DNA of 64,000 bases from NCBI RefSeq assembly GCF_000721105.1, contig NZ_JOEV01000007.1, positions 62,001 through 126,000 of the forward strand, read 5' to 3'. This document shows, in pieces, positions 37,110-45,731 of this stretch. This DNA is from Streptomyces cellulosae. GTDB lineage: Bacteria; Actinomycetota; Actinomycetes; Streptomycetales; Streptomycetaceae. The notes under the pieces are model-generated. The model searched no databases and had not been told where the DNA came from. It saw only the letters and a program-made list of their open reading frames with translations. Made by a program: the position numbers and the translations under genes. The first letter of the stretch is position 1. The number at the start of each line of letters is the position of its first letter.

Positions 37110-37798
37110 GGCAGTGGGGTCCAGACCTCGGGCAGCATCCGGCGCAGGGCGGCACGCCACAGATAACCGGCGCCCTCGGATCCGGCGGTGCCCACGGCCG
37201 TGCCGAGGAAGCGCTCGGCGAGTACGGCGTGCCGGGCCCGCCACACGGCCGCGGCGTCGTCGAACTCGAGGAGGGCGAGCCGCACCCGCTCGGCGGCCGC
37301 CCGGTCCGCGCACGTGTCGACGAAGTGCCGGTAGGCCTCGGTCACCGTCCGTTCCGCGAGCCGCGCTTCGAGCCGGGCGCGGTCTTCCTCGGTGAAGCCG
37401 CCCGTCTTCAGGTAGCGGGAGTCGCGCAGGCCGCAGAGGAACTCGATCTCGCGGAACTGCGCGGACTGGAAACCGCTGGCGTCGCCCAGGGCGGCCCTGA
37501 TGCCCTCGAACGCGGCCGGGGTCAACGTCGCGAGCCCGTCGAAGTGCGCGGTCAGCGTGGCCATGAGCCGGGGCAGCGGGGCCGCCCTGCGCACGGCCTT
37601 GTCCGCGTCGCCCGTGTCCAGGGCCGCGCGTATCTCCTCCAGATGGCGCAGGGCGATGGCGAAGAGGATCTCGCAGGACTGGTGTGTGGCCAGGAAGAGG
37701 ACGTGGTCCACATCGTCGTCGTGGACACGGGCGGTCCGCAACAGCTCGTCGAGCCGAAGCACTTGGCCGTAGGGCGGGGCGGCGGTCTCGGCAATCAC
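37106..37798 (-). CDS. kynA: Tryptophan 2,3-dioxygenase
   Basis: This 230-aa heme dioxygenase opens the indole ring of Trp (or chloro-Trp) to N-formylkynurenine. It shows YGQVLRLDELLRTA, FLATHQSCEILF with the active-site His, FQSAQFREIEFLCG and ERFLGTAVGTAGSEGAGYLW, which matches the GTGGSxGxxYL substrate loop. GTG 37798 was chosen because AGGAAGAAGG precedes it by 5 bases and the protein then starts like other TDOs; the open frame extends further upstream without similarity. It is somewhat short for the family. A dedicated TDO beside NRPS genes is also seen in daptomycin-type clusters that incorporate kynurenine. Confidence 0.92.
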   Translation of the reverse strand: MIAETAAPPYGQVLRLDELLRTARVHDDDVDHVLFLATHQSCEILFAIALRHLEEIRAALDTGDADKAVRRAAPLPRLMATLTAHFDGLATLTPAAFEGIRAALGDASGFQSAQFREIEFLCGLRDSRYLKTGGFTEEDRARLEARLAERTVTEAYRHFVDTCADRAAAERVRLALLEFDDAAAVWRARHAVLAERFLGTAVGTAGSEGAGYLWRAALRRMLPEVWTPLP

Positions 37799-38047
37799 GG
37801 GGGCCTTCTTCCTCGCGTACGGAAGCCGAATAGGAGCGTCCCCGTGAGCGTGCCACTCGACGCCGGACGGATCACCGTGATCAAGCGGAGCCTTAAAAGG
37901 CCACCTCCGGCCCCACGTGAATTCTTCATCTCGCAGTGATGACACCGGCACTGTGCGCAGCGAGGCCGACTTCGCAGAATCTTCAACGGAGCAGCACACA
38001 GCACCACGAGGAACAGAACCACACACCACACCACCAAGGGATGAGAC
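37799..38047. promoter_or_regulatory. Divergent promoter region, kynA / RiPP precursor
   Basis: This 249-bp gap drives tryptophan dioxygenase leftward and the precursor-YcaO pair rightward. It has a 13-bp palindrome GATCACCGTGATC (37870-37882) and the near-palindrome AGCCTTAAAAGGCC at about 37889-37902. AAGGG lies 7 bases before the precursor ATG. I found no CTGAC repeat array here. Confidence 0.45.
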
Positions 38048-38236
38048 ATGAATCTGCTTTCCTCCGGCATTCAGCTGAAGGCCGACGGCGCCGTTCCCGC
38101 CCGCCCGGCCCGGTCCGCCCTCGTGATCGAGGAGCTCGACTCGGTGGCGGACCACATGGTCGCGCTCTCCACGTTCTGCATCCAGGCCGAGAGCGCTGTC
38201 CCGGCCGCGCGGAGGGCTTGGCGGCTCGACGCGTGA
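38048..38236 (+). CDS. Small RiPP precursor-like peptide
   Basis: This 62-aa peptide begins MNLLSSGIQLKADGAVPARP and contains ALVIEELDSVADHMVALS, followed by STFCIQAES and an arginine-rich end (AARRAWRLDA). An EELD-containing acidic segment before a short Ser/Thr/Cys stretch is what azoline-forming (TOMM) and thiopeptide-like leaders look like. Ser, Thr and Cys near residues 41-44 and Ser 49 would be the heterocyclisable positions. Its stop overlaps the GTG of the YcaO gene (GTGA). The coupling plus a good ribosome site make translation likely. I recognise no exact family, and modification is inferred from the neighbour. Confidence 0.65.
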   Translation: MNLLSSGIQLKADGAVPARPARSALVIEELDSVADHMVALSTFCIQAESAVPAARRAWRLDA

Positions 38237-40602
38237 CCCCTTCCGACGTACGGAAGGACGGGGCCCCCGTGCTCGCTGCGGGAGACCGAGTCCTGGTGGG
38301 TTTCAAGAGCCACCTCCGCCCCACGGTCCTGCCGGACGACGCGACGTACCTGGTGTCGCGCCGCGGCGTCACGGCACTGCACGGTCACCCGGCGGAGGTC
38401 CTGGTGCCGCTCCTGGACGGTACGCGCAGCCCGCATGCCGTGCTGCGCGAGGCAGCCCCAGCGCTCGGCGTCGAGGACGCCGAGGCGGCGCTGCGTGCCC
38501 TGGACCGTGCGGGTCTGCTGCGGTTCGACGTCCCCGAGCCGCCGCACACGGACCCGGCCGCCGAGGCGTACTGGGACCTGATCGGCCTCGACGGTGGCCG
38601 AGCCGCGGCCACCGTCGCGGGCGCCACCGTCGCGGTCGAGGCGCTGCCCGGCGTGGCGGCGGATCCCGTGGCGCTGGCCTGTCGCGCCGAGGGGATCACC
38701 ATCTCCCCGCCCGGCACCGACGCCGACCTGTCCCTCGTCCTGTGCGACGACTATCTGTCACCCCAACTCGCCGCGGTGGACGCGGCACACCGCGCCGCAG
38801 GGAAGCCCTGGCTGCTCGCGAAGCTGTGCGGGGCGGACCCGTGGGTCGGTCCGGTGTTCCAACCGGACAACGGCCCCTGCTGGCACTGCCTTTCCGTACG
38901 GCTGCGCGGGCACCGCCACTCGGAGGTGCCGGTGCAGCGGGCCCTCGGGCTCGACGGGCCGCTCCCTCGCCCCGTCGCGTCCCTGGCCGCAGGACGCTCT
39001 CTCGCCATCGGCATCGCCGTCCTGGAGACGACGAAGTGGCTGGCCGGGGTGCGCGATCCGGAGCAGGGCCACATCCGCACGATGGACACGGTCCGTCTGC
39101 ACACCGCCTCGCATCCGGTGAGCCGGCGCCCGCAGTGTCCCGAGTGCGGGGACGCGGATCTGGTCGCCCGGCGGGTGCGCGCCCCGTTCCGGCCGGCAAC
39201 ACGACTCAAGGCCGTCCTCGTCGGCAGCGGCCACCGGGCGCTGACGGCACAGCAGATGCTCCGCACGTACGGTCATCTGGTGAATCCGGTGACCGGTGTC
39301 GTGAAGGAGATCAGGCAGGCGCCTGGCTGCCCGGACTTCGTCACCTCCTACGTCTCCGGTCACAACCTGGCGATGGGGCCCGCGACGCTCGCCGGACTGC
39401 GCTCCGGACTGCGCGCGCTCAGCGGCGGCAAGGGCCTGAACGAGACGGAGGCCCGCGCCAGCGCCCTGTGCGAGGCGGTCGAGCGTTACAGCGGAACCCG
39501 GCACGGTGACGAGCCGGTGGTACGGGACTCCTACCGCGGCCTCGGCTCAGCGGCCGTGCACCCGAACGACTGCCAGCTGTACGCGGACCGGCAGTACGCC
39601 CAGCGGGAGCTCTGGAACGCGAGCCACTCCCGGTTCCAGCACGTCAGCGCACCCTTCGACGAGACACTGCCCACCGACTGGACCCCCGTCTGGTCCCTGA
39701 CCCACAACACCCGGCGCCTGTTGCCCACTTCGATGCTGTACTTCGCGGGCGCGGGAACGGGCGCGGGCGCGGGCACCGGGACAGCAACACGGACGGGGCC
39801 GGCAACCGGCGTGGAGAACAACCACGACGGCCTGTGGGCCGACTCGAACGGCAACGCCGCCGGCAGCAGCCCCGAGGACGCCCTCCTGCAGGGCTTCCTC
39901 GAACTGGTCGAGCGGGACGCGGTCGCCCTGTGGTGGTACAACCGCACCCGCCAGCCCTCGGTGGACCTGGACGCCTTCGACGAGCCCTACGTGGAGCGGC
40001 TGCGCCACGGATACCGGAGCGTCCACCGGGAGATCTGGGTCCTTGACCTGACCTCGGACTTCGGGATCCCCGTCATGGTGGCGCTCTCCCGCCGCCTCGA
40101 CAAGCCGGCCCAGGACGTCATCTTCGGTTTCGGCGCCCACTTCGACCCGCGGACGGCGCTGAGGCGCGCGCTCACCGAGATGGGGCAACTGCTTCCCGCG
40201 GTGTCCGACGTCCTGCCCGACGGGTCCGGGTACCGGATCGACGATCCCGAGCCGACGCGCTGGTGGCGGCACGCCACGGTCGCCAACCAGCCCTATCTGA
40301 GGCCGGATCCGCAGGTGGCGCCGCGCGGCCCCGACCACTGGCCGACCCCGCACCGACCTGACCTCCTCGACGACGTGCACGCGATCACCGAGCTGGCCCG
40401 CGCCACCGGTCTGGAACTCCTGGTCCTCGACCAGCAGCGTCCCGACCTGGGCCTGCCGGTGGTGAAGGTGATCGTGCCGGGCCTGCGGCACTTCTGGGCC
40501 CGGTTCGCGCCTGGCCGCCTGTTCGACGTCCCGGTCGCGCTCGGTCGTCTCCAAGAGCCCACCACGTACGAGAAGCTGAACCCGACACCACTCTTCGTCT
40601 GA
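38233..40602 (+). CDS. Fused E1-like/YcaO azoline-forming cyclodehydratase (TOMM)
   Basis: This 789-aa protein has an N-terminal leader-peptide-binding and E1/ThiF-like half (LVSRRGVTALHGHPAEVLVPLL, zinc-ligand pairs CWHC near 217 and CPEC near 302). The C-terminal half is a YcaO domain: GGKGLNETEARASALCEAVERYS and the ATP-binding SSPEDALLQGFLELVERDAVALWWYN. The C-terminus is LNPTPLFV, with the proline-rich ending typical of cyclodehydratases. It would convert Cys/Ser/Thr of the adjacent precursor into azolines with ATP. No McbC-like flavin dehydrogenase, protease or TfuA gene adjoins, so azoles or thioamides are not predicted. Start GTG 38233 overlaps the precursor stop. An Ala/Gly/Thr-rich low-complexity stretch (around 39750-39810) interrupts the YcaO half. 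Confidence 0.9.
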   Translation: MTPSDVRKDGAPVLAAGDRVLVGFKSHLRPTVLPDDATYLVSRRGVTALHGHPAEVLVPLLDGTRSPHAVLREAAPALGVEDAEAALRALDRAGLLRFDVPEPPHTDPAAEAYWDLIGLDGGRAAATVAGATVAVEALPGVAADPVALACRAEGITISPPGTDADLSLVLCDDYLSPQLAAVDAAHRAAGKPWLLAKLCGADPWVGPVFQPDNGPCWHCLSVRLRGHRHSEVPVQRALGLDGPLPRPVASLAAGRSLAIGIAVLETTKWLAGVRDPEQGHIRTMDTVRLHTASHPVSRRPQCPECGDADLVARRVRAPFRPATRLKAVLVGSGHRALTAQQMLRTYGHLVNPVTGVVKEIRQAPGCPDFVTSYVSGHNLAMGPATLAGLRSGLRALSGGKGLNETEARASALCEAVERYSGTRHGDEPVVRDSYRGLGSAAVHPNDCQLYADRQYAQRELWNASHSRFQHVSAPFDETLPTDWTPVWSLTHNTRRLLPTSMLYFAGAGTGAGAGTGTATRTGPATGVENNHDGLWADSNGNAAGSSPEDALLQGFLELVERDAVALWWYNRTRQPSVDLDAFDEPYVERLRHGYRSVHREIWVLDLTSDFGIPVMVALSRRLDKPAQDVIFGFGAHFDPRTALRRALTEMGQLLPAVSDVLPDGSGYRIDDPEPTRWWRHATVANQPYLRPDPQVAPRGPDHWPTPHRPDLLDDVHAITELARATGLELLVLDQQRPDLGLPVVKVIVPGLRHFWARFAPGRLFDVPVALGRLQEPTTYEKLNPTPLFV

Positions 40603-40625
40603 CTGCGGCGGAACATCCTCACGGC

Positions 40626-40672
40626 TGCCGAAGGTCCCGTACCCGCTACTGCCGGGCACGGGACCTCCGGCG
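40626..40672. terminator. Hairpin after the YcaO gene
   Basis: AGGTCCCGTACCC (from 40632) pairs with GGGCACGGGACCT (to 40666) with one mismatch, and GCCG/CGGC extend the stem. It lies 24 bases after the YcaO stop. The rest of the 40603-40931 gap holds no gene I can support and separates convergent genes. Confidence 0.75.
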
Positions 40673-40931
40673 TCGAAGCAGAACGGACGCCGGTCCGCAT
40701 CCGGTGAACGGCCGCACCGCCATGTCCGCGCGCCCGATCGCCAGGGCGGTGTGCCGAGCTTGGCGTACCGCTCCTGTGTCGCGTCCAACTGCCGCGACCT
40801 TGCCGGAATGGCGCGGCCCGCCCAGGGCGGCACCAGTACCCACGAGTGCATCAGGACGCGCCGGGACGCGGCCCCGTCCGCTCCCCCGACCACCGCCGCC
40901 GCGCCCGCGCCCGCCACTCGGTCAGCGGCCG

Positions 40932-43900
40932 TCAGCGTTCCTTCGGCCCCGACAGGTCGATGTCGTGGACCGGGATGTCCGGGGTGGCGGCGACCGTACG
41001 GAGCAGCCGCGTGAAGCGGGTGCAGAGGGCCTCGACCGTGGGCCGGTCGAACAGCTCGGTCCGGTATTCGATCACACCGTCGAGTCCGCGGCAGGTGCCG
41101 TCGGCGTCCCGCCGCTCGAACAGGCCGAAGGTCAGGTCGAACCCGGCGGAACCCCTGCCGACCAGTTCCACCGTGGCGGACACGCCCGGTAGCTCCAGCC
41201 TTTCGGGGAGGGCTGGTGTGAGAACCAGCATCACCTGGAACAAGGCCCGGCCGAACACGGCCTGCCCGCTCGCCGCCCGCCGCGGCCCCTGCGCCTCCAC
41301 GACCAGGTCGAAGGGCACATCCTGGTGGGCGAAGGCCGCCAGATCGGCCTGCGTGACCCGGCCGACCAGCTCACGGAAGGTCGGCTCTCCCGAGGTGTCC
41401 GTGCGCAGTGCGAGCGTGTTCACGAAGAAGCCGACGAGGCCGTCGAGCTCCGCGTCCGCGCGGTCGGAGACCGCCGTGCCGATCGGGATGTCCGTACCCG
41501 CGCCGAGGCGGGTGAGCAGCGCGGCCAGTGCGGCGTGCACCACCAGGAAGAGGCTGGCCTGCTCGTCCGCGGCCACCTCCAGGAGCCGCCCGTGTACGTC
41601 CGCGGGGACGGTGAAAGCGACCGTGTCGCCGGCGGTGTGCGCCGGTCGCCCGGACGGCGCCCGCTCCGTACGGTCGGTGGGCAGCGGGATACGTTCCGGC
41701 AGGCCGGCCAAGGTCTTGTTCCAGTAGGCGAGCTGACCGGCCAGCAGAGCGCTGGGCTCGCCGTCGGTGCCGAGCAGTTCACGCTGCCACAGGGTGAAGT
41801 CGGCGTACTGCGTGTGCAACGGCGACCAGTCAGGGGCGTCACCGGTGACGCGGGCCCGGTACGCGGTGCCGAGGTCGTCCAGCAGCCGCGGCAGCGAGGC
41901 ACGGTCGCAGGCGATGTGGTGGAGCAGCACGAGCAACGTCTGCCTGCGTGAGGTCTCAGTGGTGAAAAGGACCGTACGCAGGGGGAGTTCGCTCTCCAGA
42001 CGGAAGGGGCGGCCGGCCGCGGCGCTCAACGCGTCCGGCAGCTGGTCCGGGGCGACCGGTTCGACCGTGAGTGCCGGGCGCGCGGCCGTGACCGGCAGGA
42101 TGTGCTGGACCGCCCGGCCGTCCCGCTGCCGGATGAGGGTGCGCAGGGTTTCGTGCCGGGCCGTGAGGTCGCCCAGGGCGGCACGGAGCGCTTCCTGGTC
42201 CAGGTCGCCGTCCCAGCGCAGCACCAGGGGAACGTTGTAGGTGCTGTCGGGGCCGGCCAGCTTGTGCAGGAACCAGAAGCGCCGTTGGCCGAAGGAGAGC
42301 GGGACCGGCTCGGCGCCCCGGTCCTCGGCCTGCGGAAGCCGGGGGACGGGCCGGGGCCCCGATGCCACGGAGGTGACACCCGAATGATCCGTGTCGCCCA
42401 GATGAGCGGCGAGCGCGGCGACGGTCGGGTGGTCGAAGACGTCTCTGACATCCAGCTCCGCTCGGGTGCCGAGGCCGGCTCGGCGCACCATGGCGACCAG
42501 CCGCGTCGCCCGCAGGCTGTCACCACCGAGGTCGAAGAAGTCGTCGTCGGCGCCCACCTGTTCCACGGCGAGCAGGTCGGCGTACAGCCCGGCCAGTTCG
42601 GTTTCCAGCGGCTTGTCCGGGGCGCGGGACGGCGTGTGCGCGCCGGCGTGGGGGGAAGGGAGCGCCGCCCTGTCCAGCTTCCCGTTGGGGGTGAGGGGCA
42701 GCCTGTCGAGCGGGACGAACAGGGACGGGACCAGATGCGCCGGAAGCCTCTCACGCAGCCATGTGCGCAGCCGCGCGAGCGCCTGCCCGGGATCGTCCGC
42801 CGCCGTCTCCCGGGTGGGGACGACGTAGGCCACCAACCGTGCGGCCCCGTGGGCTTCCTGATCGCCGTCCGCCCCGGCGCGGGCCGGACCCTGCGGAACA
42901 CCGGAGCTCGCCAGCACGGCGCCGCCCGCCACGCCGGGGGCGTCCAGCAGCGCCGCCTCGACCTCGGCCGGTTCGATCCTGAAGCCACGGATCTTGACCT
43001 GGTGGTCCACCCTGCCGAGATACTCCAGTGAGCCGTCCTGACGGGCGCGTACGAGGTCGCCCGAGCGGTACAGCCGGGACCCGGCGGGGCCGAAGGGGTT
43101 GGCCACGAAGCGTTGCGCCGTCAACGCGGAACGGTGCAGATAGCCCCTCGCCACACCGGAACCCGCGACATACAGCTCACCGGCCACCCCGGGGGGCACC
43201 GGGCGCAGCCGGTCGTCCAGTGTGTACAGCCGGGTGCCGGCAATGGCCTTGCCGATCGGGACGGCCCGCGCCGTACCGTGGCCGTGGTCCAGGTCGAGCC
43301 GGGTCGAGAGGACCGCGGTCTCGGTGATGCCGTACATGTTGACCAGGACGGGCGCGGAGGCCTGGTGCCGCCCGTACCAGGAACGCAGGACGGCAGGGGA
43401 GAGCGCCTCCCCACAGAAGACGATCCAGCGCAGGGCCAGTTCCCGCCCCCGCTCCGGCTCTTCGGCGTCGGCCTGCTCCAGCGACCGGAAGGCGGAGGGC
43501 GTCTGATTGAGCACCGTCACACGTTCCCGCACCAGCAGGTCGAGAAAGGCGCCCGGGGAGCGGCTCACCTCGCGGGGGACGACCACCAGTCGGCCACCGT
43601 GCGCGAGGGCGCCCCACATCTCCCACACGGAGAAGTCGAAGGCGCAGGAGTGGAACATCGCCCAGGTGTCGTCGGGGCCGAAGCCGAACTCGGCGGCTCC
43701 CGCCTGCAACAGTGCCACCGGACCGCGGTGCGGGACCACCACGCCCTTGGGGCGGCCGGTGGATCCGGAGGTGTAGATGACGTATGCGGCATGGTCGGGC
43801 GTCAGCGACCCCGTGCGGTCCACGTCGGTCAGGTCGGCGTCGCTGTCCGTCACGTCGGCATCGGTCAGGTCGGCGTCGCTGTCCGTCACGTCGACATCGG

Positions 43901-45731
43901 TCAGGTCGGCGTCGCTGTCCGTCACGTCCGCGTCGCTCGTCGCCGACGCGGACGTGACTGCGGCGGCTCCCGTCGGGTCCGTCTCGGAGAGAACGCATAC
44001 CGGCTGGGCGTCGGCGAGGATCCGCTCCGTGTGCTCCGGCGGCCATGCCGTGTCGAGCGGGAGGTAGGCCGCGCCGGTCTTGGACACCGCCAGGATCGCG
44101 GTGACCACGTCCACGGAGCGGGGGAGCAGGACGGCGACTGTGCGTTCGGGTCCTGCGCCGCGCCGGATCAGCGTCCTGGCCAGCCGATTCGCGCGCGAGT
44201 TGAGCTCGGCGTAGGTGAGCTGCCGGTCGCCGTCGCCGACCGCCGGGGCGTTCGGAGTGAGTGCGACCCAGTGTTCGAAGAGCTCGGGGAGCGTACGGGG
44301 CGAGGGGGGTGCGGGTGTACCGATGCCCGGTACGAGCAGCCTTCGTTCTTCCGGTGCCAGCAGATCCAGCTCTCCGACGGGGCGTCCGGGTTCGTCGATC
44401 AGCTGGTCGAGCAGGCGTACGCAGCGGTCGGCCTCGGCGGCGACCTCCTCGGGCTCGTACCGCCCGGCCTCGGCGTGCACCTCCACCATCAGGCCGGCCC
44501 GGCCGCGTTCCGGCCTGATCATGACGGAGAGGTCCTCCACCGCGCCGGTGTTGAGCTGTCTGAGGGTCATCGGCCGCCCGGCGAAGCTGCGGCCGAAGCT
44601 GAAGGGGACGATGTTCGCGGTCAGTTGGTACGGCGCGTTCGCGGACCCGGTGAAGCCGAGGTCACGGCGGAGGTCCTCGTACCGATAGCGCTGGTGGTCG
44701 AGGGCGAGGGCGGTTGCCTCGCCGACGGTCCGGATCAGTTCGGCGGCCGGCCGGCGCAGGTCGACCGGTACCCGCAGCGGGAGCACGTTCGAGGCCGCGC
44801 CGGTCACGGCGCCTGCCGTCCTGGCGGTGCGGCCGGCGACCGGGAACCCCACGACGACCTCATCTCCCCCGCCGGTGCGGGCATGGTCCAGCAGGACGGC
44901 GGAGGCGGTCGCCACCACCGTCCAGGAGACGTCGAGTGCGCGTGCGCGTGCGCGGAGGGCGGACACCCGGTCGTCGGGCATCCGGGTCGCACAGCGCACC
45001 GGTGCCCCGCCGGTGAGGCCGGTGCCAGTTCGGCCGGGTACGTCCCGGCCAGGTGCGGCGGACCGGAACATGCCGGGCCGGACCGCTCCCGGCCAGCCGG
45101 CCATCTGCGCCATCCAGAACGTGCGGTCGGCTTCGAAGTCGGGTGTGGAGCGGTAGACCCGCTCGGCGTCGAGGAGGGTGTCCAACGGCACCTGGTGGCC
45201 GGGCTTCGGGGACTCGCCGCGCTCCAACGCCGCGTAGATGTCGCCGAGCCGTCGGGCGAACAGCGCCAGGCCGAAGCCGTCCACCACCAGGTGGTGGACG
45301 AGCAGATACCAGCAGACCCGGTCCTCGGAGAGGCGCAGGAACGCGGTCCTGAACGCCGGACCGTTCTCCAGGTCGAGCGGGCGGGGGATGTCCGCACGCA
45401 TCCAGTCCAGCGCGGCGGCCATCGGTGCGGGTTCCCGCTGGAGGTCGACGACCGGTATGTGCCAGGCGGGGAGAGGGCCGGCCCATTGCCTCGGCTCGCC
45501 GGCGGCCGTGACGGCGAACCGGGACCTGAACGGCTCGGTCTCCGTCACGGCGTACCGGAAGGCCGCCTCGTACAGCTCCGGGTCGAGATCTCCGGCGATC
45601 TCGAACGCACTCGCCAGTTGGTACCGGACCGGAGGCGCCAGCTGCTGCGCCATCCAGATCCCGTGCTGCGTCGTGGTGAGCGGCATCGACGGGTGATCCA
45701 CCGCGTGCACCTGCTCCGGCTCGTTCCTCAC
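40932..45731 (-). CDS. NRPS: C-A-PCP-C
   Basis: This 1599-aa synthetase has C (HHLVVDGFG near 148), A (about 460-960), PCP (LGGDSLRAT near 1071) and a C-terminal C-like domain. The latter's motif reads HHIACDRAS near 1274, with Arg in place of the usual Gly after Asp. Pocket residues read D-F-W-N-V-C-M-V-L-K, closest to the threonine code DFWNIGMVHK, so Thr or a relative is likely. The A domain carries an Asp-rich 12-residue repeat insert near 600-635. GTG 45731 overlaps the upstream NRPS stop (GTGA). It ends in a C domain without a following PCP, so it must pass its chain to, or take one from, a separate protein. Confidence 0.95.
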   Translation of the reverse strand: MRNEPEQVHAVDHPSMPLTTTQHGIWMAQQLAPPVRYQLASAFEIAGDLDPELYEAAFRYAVTETEPFRSRFAVTAAGEPRQWAGPLPAWHIPVVDLQREPAPMAAALDWMRADIPRPLDLENGPAFRTAFLRLSEDRVCWYLLVHHLVVDGFGLALFARRLGDIYAALERGESPKPGHQVPLDTLLDAERVYRSTPDFEADRTFWMAQMAGWPGAVRPGMFRSAAPGRDVPGRTGTGLTGGAPVRCATRMPDDRVSALRARARALDVSWTVVATASAVLLDHARTGGGDEVVVGFPVAGRTARTAGAVTGAASNVLPLRVPVDLRRPAAELIRTVGEATALALDHQRYRYEDLRRDLGFTGSANAPYQLTANIVPFSFGRSFAGRPMTLRQLNTGAVEDLSVMIRPERGRAGLMVEVHAEAGRYEPEEVAAEADRCVRLLDQLIDEPGRPVGELDLLAPEERRLLVPGIGTPAPPSPRTLPELFEHWVALTPNAPAVGDGDRQLTYAELNSRANRLARTLIRRGAGPERTVAVLLPRSVDVVTAILAVSKTGAAYLPLDTAWPPEHTERILADAQPVCVLSETDPTGAAAVTSASATSDADVTDSDADLTDVDVTDSDADLTDADVTDSDADLTDVDRTGSLTPDHAAYVIYTSGSTGRPKGVVVPHRGPVALLQAGAAEFGFGPDDTWAMFHSCAFDFSVWEMWGALAHGGRLVVVPREVSRSPGAFLDLLVRERVTVLNQTPSAFRSLEQADAEEPERGRELALRWIVFCGEALSPAVLRSWYGRHQASAPVLVNMYGITETAVLSTRLDLDHGHGTARAVPIGKAIAGTRLYTLDDRLRPVPPGVAGELYVAGSGVARGYLHRSALTAQRFVANPFGPAGSRLYRSGDLVRARQDGSLEYLGRVDHQVKIRGFRIEPAEVEAALLDAPGVAGGAVLASSGVPQGPARAGADGDQEAHGAARLVAYVVPTRETAADDPGQALARLRTWLRERLPAHLVPSLFVPLDRLPLTPNGKLDRAALPSPHAGAHTPSRAPDKPLETELAGLYADLLAVEQVGADDDFFDLGGDSLRATRLVAMVRRAGLGTRAELDVRDVFDHPTVAALAAHLGDTDHSGVTSVASGPRPVPRLPQAEDRGAEPVPLSFGQRRFWFLHKLAGPDSTYNVPLVLRWDGDLDQEALRAALGDLTARHETLRTLIRQRDGRAVQHILPVTAARPALTVEPVAPDQLPDALSAAAGRPFRLESELPLRTVLFTTETSRRQTLLVLLHHIACDRASLPRLLDDLGTAYRARVTGDAPDWSPLHTQYADFTLWQRELLGTDGEPSALLAGQLAYWNKTLAGLPERIPLPTDRTERAPSGRPAHTAGDTVAFTVPADVHGRLLEVAADEQASLFLVVHAALAALLTRLGAGTDIPIGTAVSDRADAELDGLVGFFVNTLALRTDTSGEPTFRELVGRVTQADLAAFAHQDVPFDLVVEAQGPRRAASGQAVFGRALFQVMLVLTPALPERLELPGVSATVELVGRGSAGFDLTFGLFERRDADGTCRGLDGVIEYRTELFDRPTVEALCTRFTRLLRTVAATPDIPVHDIDLSGPKER
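43821..43937. repeat. In-frame 36-bp tandem repeats in an A domain
   Basis: A 36-bp unit occurs at 43851-43886 and 43887-43922 (one mismatch), with a 30-bp partial copy before (43821-43850) and a degenerate one after. On the minus strand it encodes 12-residue units such as [12 protein letters not shown], between motifs A2 and A3 of the NRPS adenylation domain. Confidence 0.9.

Noticed and set aside
6565..37798. Assignment to a daptomycin, taromycin or CDA-type cyclic lipopeptide cluster
   Set aside because: Kyn, halogenase and Asp features agree, but those pathways use 11-13 modules; only three (plus a separate hybrid line) are present here.
40921..40938. Two GTCAGCG units 10 bp apart, considered as a fourth SARP site
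   Set aside because: They lie at the 3' end of an NRPS gene with no start codon downstream in either direction within promoter distance, and have only two copies with the wrong period.
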